Assembly (NCBI GenBank): GCA_958427375.1
Contig: CAUABY010000095.1
Coordinates: 1 to 7,789, forward strand
Direction: 5' to 3'
DNA: 7,789 nucleotides
Source of the DNA: an uncultured Eubacteriales bacterium
Lineage (GTDB): Bacteria; Bacillota; Clostridia; Oscillospirales; Oscillospiraceae
Shown: positions 1-5,456 of the stretch, one piece after another
Layout: the number at the start of each line of letters is the position of its first letter
Position numbering within the stretch: the stretch's first letter is position 1
The notes under the pieces: generated by a model
Told to the model about the DNA's origin: nothing
The model's input: only the letters and a program-made list of their open reading frames with translations
The model's database searches: none
Position numbers and translations under genes: made by a program

Positions 1-138
1 GCCGAGCGCACTGCTTTTCTGGAAGCCTATAGTCTTAAAGTTATTCGCATCCCAAACAATGAGGTCAACAGTAATTTTCCCGGTGTTTGTGAATACATTG
101 ATTCAGTTGTAAAACAATCCCTCAGTCAGCTTCGCTGA
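1..138 (+). CDS. DUF559-type protein, C-terminal fragment (5' end outside window)
   Basis: Reading frame 1 is open from the window edge to a TGA at 136-138 and gives 45 residues. The segment RTAFLEAYSLKVIRIPNNEV followed by N..F.GV.EYI resembles the C-terminal end of DUF559 proteins, small endonuclease-like folds related to very-short-patch-repair nucleases, where a conserved 'R...L...G..V+R..N.EV..N..GV...I' block closes the domain. That assignment is from recalled family patterns. The catalytic N-terminal part lies outside the window, so activity cannot be judged. The last six residues (SLSQLR) and the stop codon are encoded by a dispersed palindromic repeat, so the original C-terminus may have been replaced. 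The gene is convergent with the leftward lipoprotein gene, and a hairpin lies between them. Confidence 0.72.
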   Translation, partial: AERTAFLEAYSLKVIRIPNNEVNSNFPGVCEYIDSVVKQSLSQLR

Positions 139-162
139 CAGCTCCCTTTACACAAGGGAGCC
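118..162. repeat. Dispersed palindromic repeat with two stem-loops
   Basis: Two perfect inverted repeats lie side by side. GTCAGC (125-130) pairs with GCTGAC (134-139) across a TTC loop, and GCTCCCTT (141-148) pairs with AAGGGAGC (154-161) across TACAC. From memory, elements with this 'CCCTCAGTCAGCTTCGCTGACAGCTCCCT' core occur in many copies in Oscillospiraceae/Ruminococcaceae genomes, often next to gene ends. Only one copy is present here, so the repetitive nature is recalled and not shown by this window. The element overlaps the last codons and stop of the DUF559-type gene. Confidence 0.65.
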
Positions 163-194
163 TATACGGGTTATACGAGTTTTCAATAACTTTT

Positions 195-238
195 ATCCCC
201 GGAAGCCGCAAACGCGGTTTCCGGGGATTTGCTTTATT
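195..238 (+). terminator. Rho-independent terminator-like hairpin between convergent genes
   Basis: ATCCCCGGAA (195-204) pairs with TTCCGGGGAT (219-228). The stem extends inward through a G-T wobble and CCGC/GCGG to a four-base AAAC loop, giving about 15 bp. On the + strand it is followed by TTTGCTTTATT, a moderate T-tract, so it best fits termination of the rightward DUF559-type gene. Read leftward, the stem is followed by an A-rich run (AAAAGTTATTG) and not by U residues, so it is a poor intrinsic terminator for the lipoprotein operon that ends at 295. It could still act as a 3' stabilising hairpin for that transcript. Confidence 0.6.
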
Positions 239-294
239 CGGCAGAAATCATGCCCTGTCGGCGTTACGATTCAGCGTTATGCAATATTACAATA

Positions 295-2052
295 TTACGA
301 AGCTGCTTCAAGCTTTTCGCTGTCGCTTGCAGAGATATTATAAAACCCGTCGTCATAGGATGCGCCGTTGTAGGAGATATCCGCGCTGTTAAAGATGACA
401 ATGGCGTACTCTCCGCAGTCGTGAATGTCGCAGTTTTCAAATGTGACATTGGAGCTTTCGTTGAGGCTCGCGCCATAGCGACTGCAATCGTACATCTCGG
501 TATTGCCGACCATCACATTGTCACAGTTATAGGTTGAAAGGCCGATTGTGCCGCAGCCGAAAAGGTGGCAGTTGTGGACAATGGCGTCCTTGACGTCGGT
601 GAGATAGAGTACACCGCTGGCGCAGGAGTTTGCTTCCGCGAGCTCCGTGTGGCCAAGGGTCACGCCGTCAAGCTTGACCGAGGCGGAGGATGTAATGCTC
701 AAAACCTCAACATAGCGCGGTGTGGTGATAATCTGGGCGCCGTTCTCGCTGATGATGGAGAGATTCTGAACGCCGGTGATGACAAGGCCGGGGCCGTCAT
801 AGGCCACTGACCAGTAATAGTTATCGCCGCCATAGCCGCCGTAATTGCTGGCGGTAGCGAGGTCATAGACCTCCGCGTCGAGGTAGATGGCGGTGTTGGA
901 GCCGATGGCCGCCAAGAGCTCATCCACGGTGCCGACATGCACCTCAGCAATGCCGTCCTCATTGACGGTCTTTTCAAGCTCCGGCGCGGCGCTTGCGGCA
1001 AGGGCAACGTCAACATGTTCCTGCGCCATGTCAAAGAGAGCGGAGCTTGTGAGCATCTCCCCGTCCATGGTCAGGGGGTATATATCAGAGCCGGGCCTGA
1101 TGACCTCCGGCCATGCGCTTGTGCCATTGAAGAGGCAGCCACCCACACGGGTCTCGCCGCCGGACAGGTCAAAGAGAACATCGGAAAAGCTGTTGCCCTG
1201 AGAGAAGTCACAGCCGACGAAATACACATCAAAAGAGTAGCTGTTGGTGACAAGGCTCATGCCGGTATTATCGTGTACATTGCAGTCGCTCATGACAAAG
1301 CCGGTGGTGCCGGAGATATTGAAGAGGCTTGAGAACCCGGAATCGCCACAGCCGTAAACCTCGCAGTTTTCCACGCGCACTTCCCGGCTTCCGGTTATAC
1401 TCATGGCGTTTATGGAACAGTCATACATCCTGCCGCCGCTGACCGTGATGCCGACGGAGTTTGCCGCGGTTATCGCGGTGATGCCGCAGCCATAGAGCGC
1501 GCAGTCGGTGACGGCGGTATTCTTGCAGTTGTCAATAAACAGCACGCCGCCCGCGCAGGAGCCGGGCTCCTCCGTATGGCCAAGGGTCACGCCCTCAAGG
1601 CTGACATTCTCGCAGTTGAAGAGATAGATTACATCCGCATAGCGCGGGATGGCGGCAATGGTGACATCGCCCCGCGCTTTGAGCGTGAGATTGGCGGCAT
1701 TGCTGATAACGAGCCTGTAGCCGTCAAAAACCTCTTCCCAGTAGTAGTCCGCGTCCGTGCCGGCGATGAGCTTTGTGCCATAGTCGGCGGCGGTGCTGAG
1801 GTCATATGTACCGGCGTCGAGGGTTATCGTCCTGTCCGAGCCGATGGCGGCTAAAAGCTCATCCACCGTGGAGACGCTTATTTCACCTGCCGCATCGTCC
1901 GCAGGCGCGGGCTCAGCCGGTGCTTCTGCCATCGGGGTGGGTGCCGGGGCTTCCGGCGCTTCGGGCGCTTCGGGCGCAGCGGGTGCCGCGCCGCAGGCCG
2001 CGAGACTTAAAAGCATGACCGCGGCTAAAAGAATTGCAATGTGTTTTTTCAT
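295..2052 (-). CDS. Surface lipoprotein with two tandem right-handed beta-helix modules
   Basis: The 585-aa product starts MKK, has a hydrophobic core, and carries a lipobox LAAC with the lipidated Cys at residue 20, so it should be anchored to the outer face of the membrane. Residues 21-56 form a Pro/Ala/Glu linker containing repeated EAP units. Two homologous modules follow, at about 57-250 and 369-565, offset by about 310 residues. Each opens with TVDELLAAIGS, then a GTYDL-like strand, YYW..(V/A)(F/Y)DG and GVTLGHTE, and continues into beta-helix rungs with Cys at a regular 23-residue pitch (C189, C212, C235; C500, C523, C546). The parallel beta-helix fold is inferred from the rung pattern. 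No pectate lyase or other catalytic set is evident, so binding or sensing is more likely than catalysis. It is collinear with the C-terminal half of the preceding M56 protease. The 44-nt gap without a terminator suggests co-transcription. The Shine-Dalgarno site is weak (AAAGAG). Confidence 0.85.
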   Translation of the reverse strand: MKKHIAILLAAVMLLSLAACGAAPAAPEAPEAPEAPAPTPMAEAPAEPAPADDAAGEISVSTVDELLAAIGSDRTITLDAGTYDLSTAADYGTKLIAGTDADYYWEEVFDGYRLVISNAANLTLKARGDVTIAAIPRYADVIYLFNCENVSLEGVTLGHTEEPGSCAGGVLFIDNCKNTAVTDCALYGCGITAITAANSVGITVSGGRMYDCSINAMSITGSREVRVENCEVYGCGDSGFSSLFNISGTTGFVMSDCNVHDNTGMSLVTNSYSFDVYFVGCDFSQGNSFSDVLFDLSGGETRVGGCLFNGTSAWPEVIRPGSDIYPLTMDGEMLTSSALFDMAQEHVDVALAASAAPELEKTVNEDGIAEVHVGTVDELLAAIGSNTAIYLDAEVYDLATASNYGGYGGDNYYWSVAYDGPGLVITGVQNLSIISENGAQIITTPRYVEVLSITSSASVKLDGVTLGHTELAEANSCASGVLYLTDVKDAIVHNCHLFGCGTIGLSTYNCDNVMVGNTEMYDCSRYGASLNESSNVTFENCDIHDCGEYAIVIFNSADISYNGASYDDGFYNISASDSEKLEAAS

Positions 2053-3620
2053 GTTATCACTCTTTTCTATATTTTTTGGGTGACGCTGGTATTGCGCTAT
2101 GCTATGCTGCTGAAATTATGTGTTCCGTTTTTAAGCGCGGTGTTGTTATATATGACGTTTTCACAATTCAAAAAGTTTCCTTCCGCCTCGGCACAATCGT
2201 GAATATTACAGCCACTGAAGCTGATATTATCGCACCTTGTGAACCACACACCGCTGCACTCCGAGGCGTAAATCCCGAAGTTGCAGTCATACAGCTTGCA
2301 GCGCGAGAGGGAGATATTATCTACATTTGAAAATTCCAGCAGGGTTTGAGGATATTCGTTTCCCTCCTTGGTATGCATGCTGATACCGTCAAAGGATACG
2401 CCGGAACAGGTGCGGAAGTTCATAATGAATGACGGATTGCCGCTGACAAACTCTGTCGGCTCGTCAGCCGTAGGGTCGGCCACGAAATGGAGGTCTTTCA
2501 CGCCCATAATAATAAGCATTGGGGCGTCATCCATGCCCTCCCAGCGGTAGCGCCGGGAGCCATAGCCGCCGCAATTGCCCGCCGTGCTGAAATCATAGGT
2601 GCCGGGGGCAAGGTTGATGATGGTATTGGAGTCGATGGCGGCCAGAAGCTCATCTACGGTGGACACGTTCACCACCGTGTATCCCTCGGCATCAACGGTT
2701 TTCTCAAGCGCCGGCGGAGTGAATGCAATTCTTGCCGCGTTCTCCGGCGGGTCAATCTGCGTGAGCTCCATTTTGGCAATGTCGGCATAGGTGAGTTTAT
2801 CCCCGTCCAAACCGAGGGGGGCGACGTTCTCGCTATCGCCTATCAGGCGCGGCCAAGTGCTGGAGCCGTTAAAGAGGCAGCCGCCGACATGGATTTTGCC
2901 GCCGTAACCGCCGAAGAGCTCTTTGGAGAAAGTGTTACCTTGCGAGAGGTCGCTACCGAGGATATATGCAAGGCTTGAGCCGTTGCTTGTGATGAGCGCC
3001 GTGCTCTCATTGTCGTGAATATCGCAGGAGGTGACGACGAAGCCGCGCGCATTATGAATGGAGAAGATTACTCCATATTCCCCCCATGCGCAGTCGTAGA
3101 TTTCGCAGTCCTCAAGGTACACATTCTCGCTGTCTCTACACCAGACGGCTGCGTTGCCGCAGTCATAGATTTTGCAGTTTACGGCTGACACATCGGCGCA
3201 TGTTTCGCAGCGAATCCCCGAATTGCCGCTGCTGTAGAGCTCGCAGCCTGTGACTGATACCCTCTCGCAGCTATTGAAGCCCAGCGCATCACTGTTATAG
3301 GCATATTCAAGCCCGGCACGGCCGATTTTAAGCCCCTCAAGACTGACATCCGCACTATTCTGCACAGTGAGCGGGGTGGCATAGTTTGAGGCGGTGGTAA
3401 TGTTGGCATCGTTGGAAGCCTCGATTCTCAGCCCGCTCACGCCATCAATGATAAGCTGACTGCCGTCATAGACCTTTCCCCAATAATAGGGCGCGCTGTC
3501 ATCGCGCTTCTGGCCGTAATCGCTCGCTGCGCTGAGCTCATATGTGCCGGGGCTGAGGATTATGGTTCTGTCTGAGCCGATGGCAGATAAGAACTCGTCC
3601 ACCGTGGAGACGTGTATCAC
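358..3620 (-). repeat. Four-copy family of beta-helix modules across two adjacent genes
   Basis: Four homologous coding modules lie at about 2997-3620 and 2142-2678 in the protease gene and 1303-1884 and 358-948 in the lipoprotein gene. Each begins with a (S/G)TVDE(L/F)L(A/S)AI(G/D)S motif; at the DNA level the corresponding stretches near 3576-3612, 2631-2666, 1840-1876 and 901-936 are visibly similar. First modules match each other better than they match second modules. The region between modules also aligns between the genes (SQGN(T/S)FS, VGGCLFNG, LEKTV). The two-module unit therefore formed first and was then duplicated or fused as a block. Confidence 0.85.
1946..1981 (-). repeat. 9-bp coding tandem repeat in the lipoprotein linker
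   Basis: GGCGCTTCG occurs at 1955-1963 and 1964-1972, flanked by degenerate copies at 1946-1954 (GGGGCTTCC) and 1973-1981 (GGCGCAGCG). The array is in frame and encodes the EAP units between the lipidated Cys and the first beta-helix module. Copy-number change by slippage would change linker length without a frameshift. Confidence 0.7.
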
Positions 3621-4871
3621 ATTGCTCTCATCCCCCTGCTGAACATTCAGCGCGGCGTCCGGTGCGGCGGGCGCCATGGCAAGCGGCGCGGGCGCGGCGG
3701 GCGCTTCACTGTCCTGCGCCGCATTCGGCCCCAGGGCCGCGCCACAGCCGAGCAGCAGCAAGGCCGCGGCAAGGCTGACCGCGACGGCGGCGGCCGAGCG
3801 CGCCTTGAAATTTATAATCTGATAAAGGCGCTCTTTCAAATCGCGCTTCTGCGTGGCAAAGCTTGTGGCCATTACGCTCGGCGAGAGCGTTCCGGCGGCG
3901 GCGAGATTCAAAATCGTCTCGCCGTAGCTTCGCTTCTCGTCAGCGCTCATATATCTCAGCACCTGCTCATCACAGCTGAGCTCGCAGGCGCTGTCTATCT
4001 CATTTCGCATTATGTAAACCAGCGGGTTGAACCAATGCAGCGCGGAGACGAAAGCGGCGAACCATTTATAGGCGATATCGCCGCGGCGGTAGTGCTCAAG
4101 CTCGTGCGCGAAAACATTATTGAGCATCTCCGGGGTATAATGCCTGTCCGGCAGGACTATGGTGGGGTTGAAAAGCCCCAGCAGCATGGGCGTGGTGACA
4201 AAGCTTGAGCGGACGAGGCCGGGCTTTCTCCCGCCCGGCATGGAGAAGTACACCTCAAGGTCAATATCCCGTGGGATGAGCCCGGTTCGGCGCAGGTGGC
4301 GCGCAAAGCGGCAGTAGCTCACAACGCAGCCGACAAAGCTTATCGCCGCGCCCGCCGCCCAGACATAGAACCACAGCTCCCACGAGCCAAGGAGCTTCTT
4401 TGTGCCCTGCCAGAAGCCGCCCCACGCGCTCATCTGCGCGTCCGCGCTCTCGTCGGCACCGGCGGCAGGCGCGCTTGAGCGCTCTATATCCTGTTCTGCG
4501 CTTATTACAGCGTCGGTTCTGACGCCCGCGGCGCCGGGGAACACATAGTTATTAACCGGTCTCGGCCGCCCTGTCACGCTCTCGGTGGTGAGGGCGGGGT
4601 TAACTTCGTTTGGCATGGGGTTTGCATTCCGCGCAGTTACAGGCTCAACATAGCCTGAATCCGGCGGCGCGGCTGACTGCGGCGACAGGGCGGGTACGTT
4701 GACAAGCCCCGGAATGGGCAGCACAAAGCGCAGCAGCACTATGAGCCAGACATAGTAATAAAACCGACCCGTCAGCCGCCGGCCGCACAGGCGGCGCAGC
4801 AGCATCAACGCCAGGGCGAGCAGTGACCCGCCCGCGCCAAGGCACAGCAGGGTGACAATAAATTCTCTCAC
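2097..4871 (-). CDS. BlaR1-like M56 metalloprotease with beta-helix sensor domain
   Basis: The 924-aa product has the BlaR1/MecR1 plan: TM1 (about 3-25), TM2 (36-52), an extended outer loop (53-163), TM3 (164-187), a cytoplasmic M56 zinc-protease domain (188-356) and TM4 (357-376). The zinc site is intact: HELEH with H256 and H260, and CELSCDE with E297 as the expected third ligand. Family members respond to an outside signal by activating the protease and inactivating a BlaI-type repressor. The usual penicillin-binding sensor is absent, and I see no SxxK/SxN/KTG set after TM4. After a Pro/Ala linker (377-415) come two beta-helix modules, about 418-625 and 732-910, matching those of the downstream lipoprotein. 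The start is GTG, chosen because GGAGGGG lies 11 nt upstream, inside the last codons of the repressor gene. The gene starts 5 nt after the repressor stop, so translational coupling is likely. TM4 ends in a lipobox-like LLGCG. The ligand is unknown. Confidence 0.88.
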   Translation of the reverse strand: MREFIVTLLCLGAGGSLLALALMLLRRLCGRRLTGRFYYYVWLIVLLRFVLPIPGLVNVPALSPQSAAPPDSGYVEPVTARNANPMPNEVNPALTTESVTGRPRPVNNYVFPGAAGVRTDAVISAEQDIERSSAPAAGADESADAQMSAWGGFWQGTKKLLGSWELWFYVWAAGAAISFVGCVVSYCRFARHLRRTGLIPRDIDLEVYFSMPGGRKPGLVRSSFVTTPMLLGLFNPTIVLPDRHYTPEMLNNVFAHELEHYRRGDIAYKWFAAFVSALHWFNPLVYIMRNEIDSACELSCDEQVLRYMSADEKRSYGETILNLAAAGTLSPSVMATSFATQKRDLKERLYQIINFKARSAAAVAVSLAAALLLLGCGAALGPNAAQDSEAPAAPAPLAMAPAAPDAALNVQQGDESNVIHVSTVDEFLSAIGSDRTIILSPGTYELSAASDYGQKRDDSAPYYWGKVYDGSQLIIDGVSGLRIEASNDANITTASNYATPLTVQNSADVSLEGLKIGRAGLEYAYNSDALGFNSCERVSVTGCELYSSGNSGIRCETCADVSAVNCKIYDCGNAAVWCRDSENVYLEDCEIYDCAWGEYGVIFSIHNARGFVVTSCDIHDNESTALITSNGSSLAYILGSDLSQGNTFSKELFGGYGGKIHVGGCLFNGSSTWPRLIGDSENVAPLGLDGDKLTYADIAKMELTQIDPPENAARIAFTPPALEKTVDAEGYTVVNVSTVDELLAAIDSNTIINLAPGTYDFSTAGNCGGYGSRRYRWEGMDDAPMLIIMGVKDLHFVADPTADEPTEFVSGNPSFIMNFRTCSGVSFDGISMHTKEGNEYPQTLLEFSNVDNISLSRCKLYDCNFGIYASECSGVWFTRCDNISFSGCNIHDCAEAEGNFLNCENVIYNNTALKNGTHNFSSIA

Positions 4872-4876
4872 TTATC

Positions 4877-5248
4877 TCACTTCCCCTCCAGCATCGAGCG
4901 CAGCTCGTCAATATCCTCCTTCGTCAGCTCATCCGCCCGCACGAGCGCGGCCACAAGATTTTTCGCGTTGCCGCGATAGAGCTTGCGCACAAGCCGCTCC
5001 GTCGCCCAGTCGTTATACTCCTTTTCCGTGACAAGCGGAGTATAATAGTAAATCCCCCGTTTTTCCTGCGCAACCGCGCCCTTTGTAACAAGCCGCTGGA
5101 CAAGCGTTTTAATAGTGGTCGATTCCCAGCCGCGCCGCGCCTGCAATTCGCGGCGGATATCCGCAACCGGCAGAGGCTGCCGCGCGTCCCACAGGACGTG
5201 CATTACCTCCAGTTCACTGTCGCTTATCTTTTCCGCAAGGGTATACAT
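4877..5248 (-). CDS. BlaI/MecI/CopY-family winged-helix repressor
   Basis: The 123-aa product matches the family over its whole usual length. ISDSELEVMHVLW begins the N-terminal winged helix, the recognition-helix region reads WESTTIKTLVQRLV (41-54), and KGAVAQEKRGIYYYTPLV forms the wing. Residues from about 75 on form the C-terminal dimerisation part ending in DIDELRSML. Such proteins bind palindromic operators as dimers and are inactivated when the partner M56 protease is activated or, in CopY, by metal. I see no CopY-type C-terminal CxC pair, and the adjacent M56 gene points to the BlaI mode. The ATG start has AGGAGG 9 nt upstream (5258-5263). It is the first gene of the leftward operon and probably represses its own promoter through two operator-like repeats upstream. 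The position matching the S. aureus BlaI Asn101-Phe102 cleavage site (recalled) is Ala101-Leu102 here. Confidence 0.93.
   Translation of the reverse strand: MYTLAEKISDSELEVMHVLWDARQPLPVADIRRELQARRGWESTTIKTLVQRLVTKGAVAQEKRGIYYYTPLVTEKEYNDWATERLVRKLYRGNAKNLVAALVRADELTKEDIDELRSMLEGK
4883..4889 (-). promoter_or_regulatory. Ribosome binding site of the M56 protease gene, inside the repressor gene
   Basis: On the minus strand GGAGGGG overlaps the codons for Glu-Gly near the repressor's C-terminus and sits 11 nt before the GTG start at 4869-4871. This decides the non-ATG start and points to coupled translation of repressor and protease. Confidence 0.75.
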
Positions 5249-5270
5249 ATGTCAATTCCTCCTGTTGTGC

Positions 5271-5293
5271 AGACTACACGTGTCATCTGCTTT
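5271..5293. promoter_or_regulatory. Operator-like repeat O1 for the BlaI-family repressor
   Basis: AGACTACA-CG-TGTCA-T-CTGCTTT matches the second repeat at 5308-5330 in 20 of 23 positions. The core TACA-N2-TGTC is one base from the TACA-N2-TGTA palindrome typical of the BlaI/CopY family. It lies just downstream of the operon's -10, over the expected transcription start, where bound repressor would block initiation or escape. Confidence 0.65.
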
Positions 5294-5294
5294 G

Positions 5295-5323
5295 AGAATA
5301 CCACGCGAGACTACAATTGTCAA
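5295..5323 (-). promoter_or_regulatory. SigA-type promoter of the repressor-protease-lipoprotein operon
   Basis: Reading leftward, a perfect -35 TTGACA (5318-5323) is separated by 17 nt from a -10 TATTCT (5295-5300; four of six consensus bases). An AT-rich tract at about 5337-5354 lies just upstream, where an UP element would sit. The predicted transcription start is near 5288, about 40 nt before the repressor ATG. The -35 is embedded in one operator-like repeat, and the other begins at the predicted start. Confidence 0.75.
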
Positions 5324-5330
5324 CTGCTTT
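5308..5330. promoter_or_regulatory. Operator-like repeat O2 for the BlaI-family repressor
   Basis: AGACTACA-AT-TGTCA-A-CTGCTTT is the second copy, 37 bp from O1. Its TGTCAA part is the reverse complement of the operon's -35 TTGACA, so repressor binding would occlude RNA polymerase. Both copies have one strong half-site (TGTAGTC on the minus strand) and one weaker half-site (TGACA). Confidence 0.65.
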
Positions 5331-5385
5331 CACAGAAAATATTTTAAATTATTGGTTAACTATGCCGGGCGAAGTTGAAGAGCTG

Positions 5386-5413
5386 TTGAAATTGGCGTGG
5401 GATGTGGTATAAT
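5386..5413 (+). promoter_or_regulatory. htpG: SigA-type extended -10 promoter of htpG
   Basis: TTGAAA (5386-5391), a 16-nt spacer and a perfect TATAAT (5408-5413) preceded by TG at 5405-5406 form an extended -10 promoter. The predicted start near 5420 leaves a leader of about 37 nt. No CIRCE inverted repeat (TTAGCACTC..GAGTGCTAA) or CtsR heptamer repeat is visible, so classical HrcA or CtsR heat-shock control is not supported. Confidence 0.78.
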
Positions 5414-5437
5414 AACTCATTACGAAATAAAAATTTT

Positions 5438-5442
5438 GGAGG
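5438..5442 (+). promoter_or_regulatory. htpG: Ribosome binding site that fixes the htpG start
   Basis: GGAGG lies 14 nt before the ATG at 5457-5459, a somewhat long spacing. It lies downstream of the predicted transcription start, unlike the upstream in-frame GTG at 5397. Confidence 0.7.
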
Positions 5443-5456
5443 CGTATTTTAAAATT

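Noticed and set aside
2053..2096. Separate promoter or terminator between the protease and lipoprotein genes
   Set aside because: The 44-nt gap has an A-rich stretch but no convincing -35/-10 pair and no hairpin, so one transcript is the simpler reading.
358..3620. CRISPR-like or transposon repeats
   Set aside because: The repeated stretches are diverged in-frame coding modules of beta-helix proteins, without constant repeat and spacer units or terminal inverted repeats.
2097..4871. True beta-lactam sensor BlaR1/MecR1
   Set aside because: The protease half fits, but the C-terminal half has no penicillin-binding motifs and is a beta-helix. No beta-lactamase or PBP2a gene is in the window.
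4645..4911. 88-codon minus-strand frame overlapping the repressor-protease junction
   Set aside because: It overlaps the protease N-terminus in another frame, and the protease reading has clear transmembrane and M56 features with its own ribosome binding site.
5397..5456. Upstream GTG start for htpG adding 20 residues
   Set aside because: The GTG lies between the -35 and -10 of the htpG promoter, has no Shine-Dalgarno site, and the added residues are not part of the conserved Hsp90 N-terminus.
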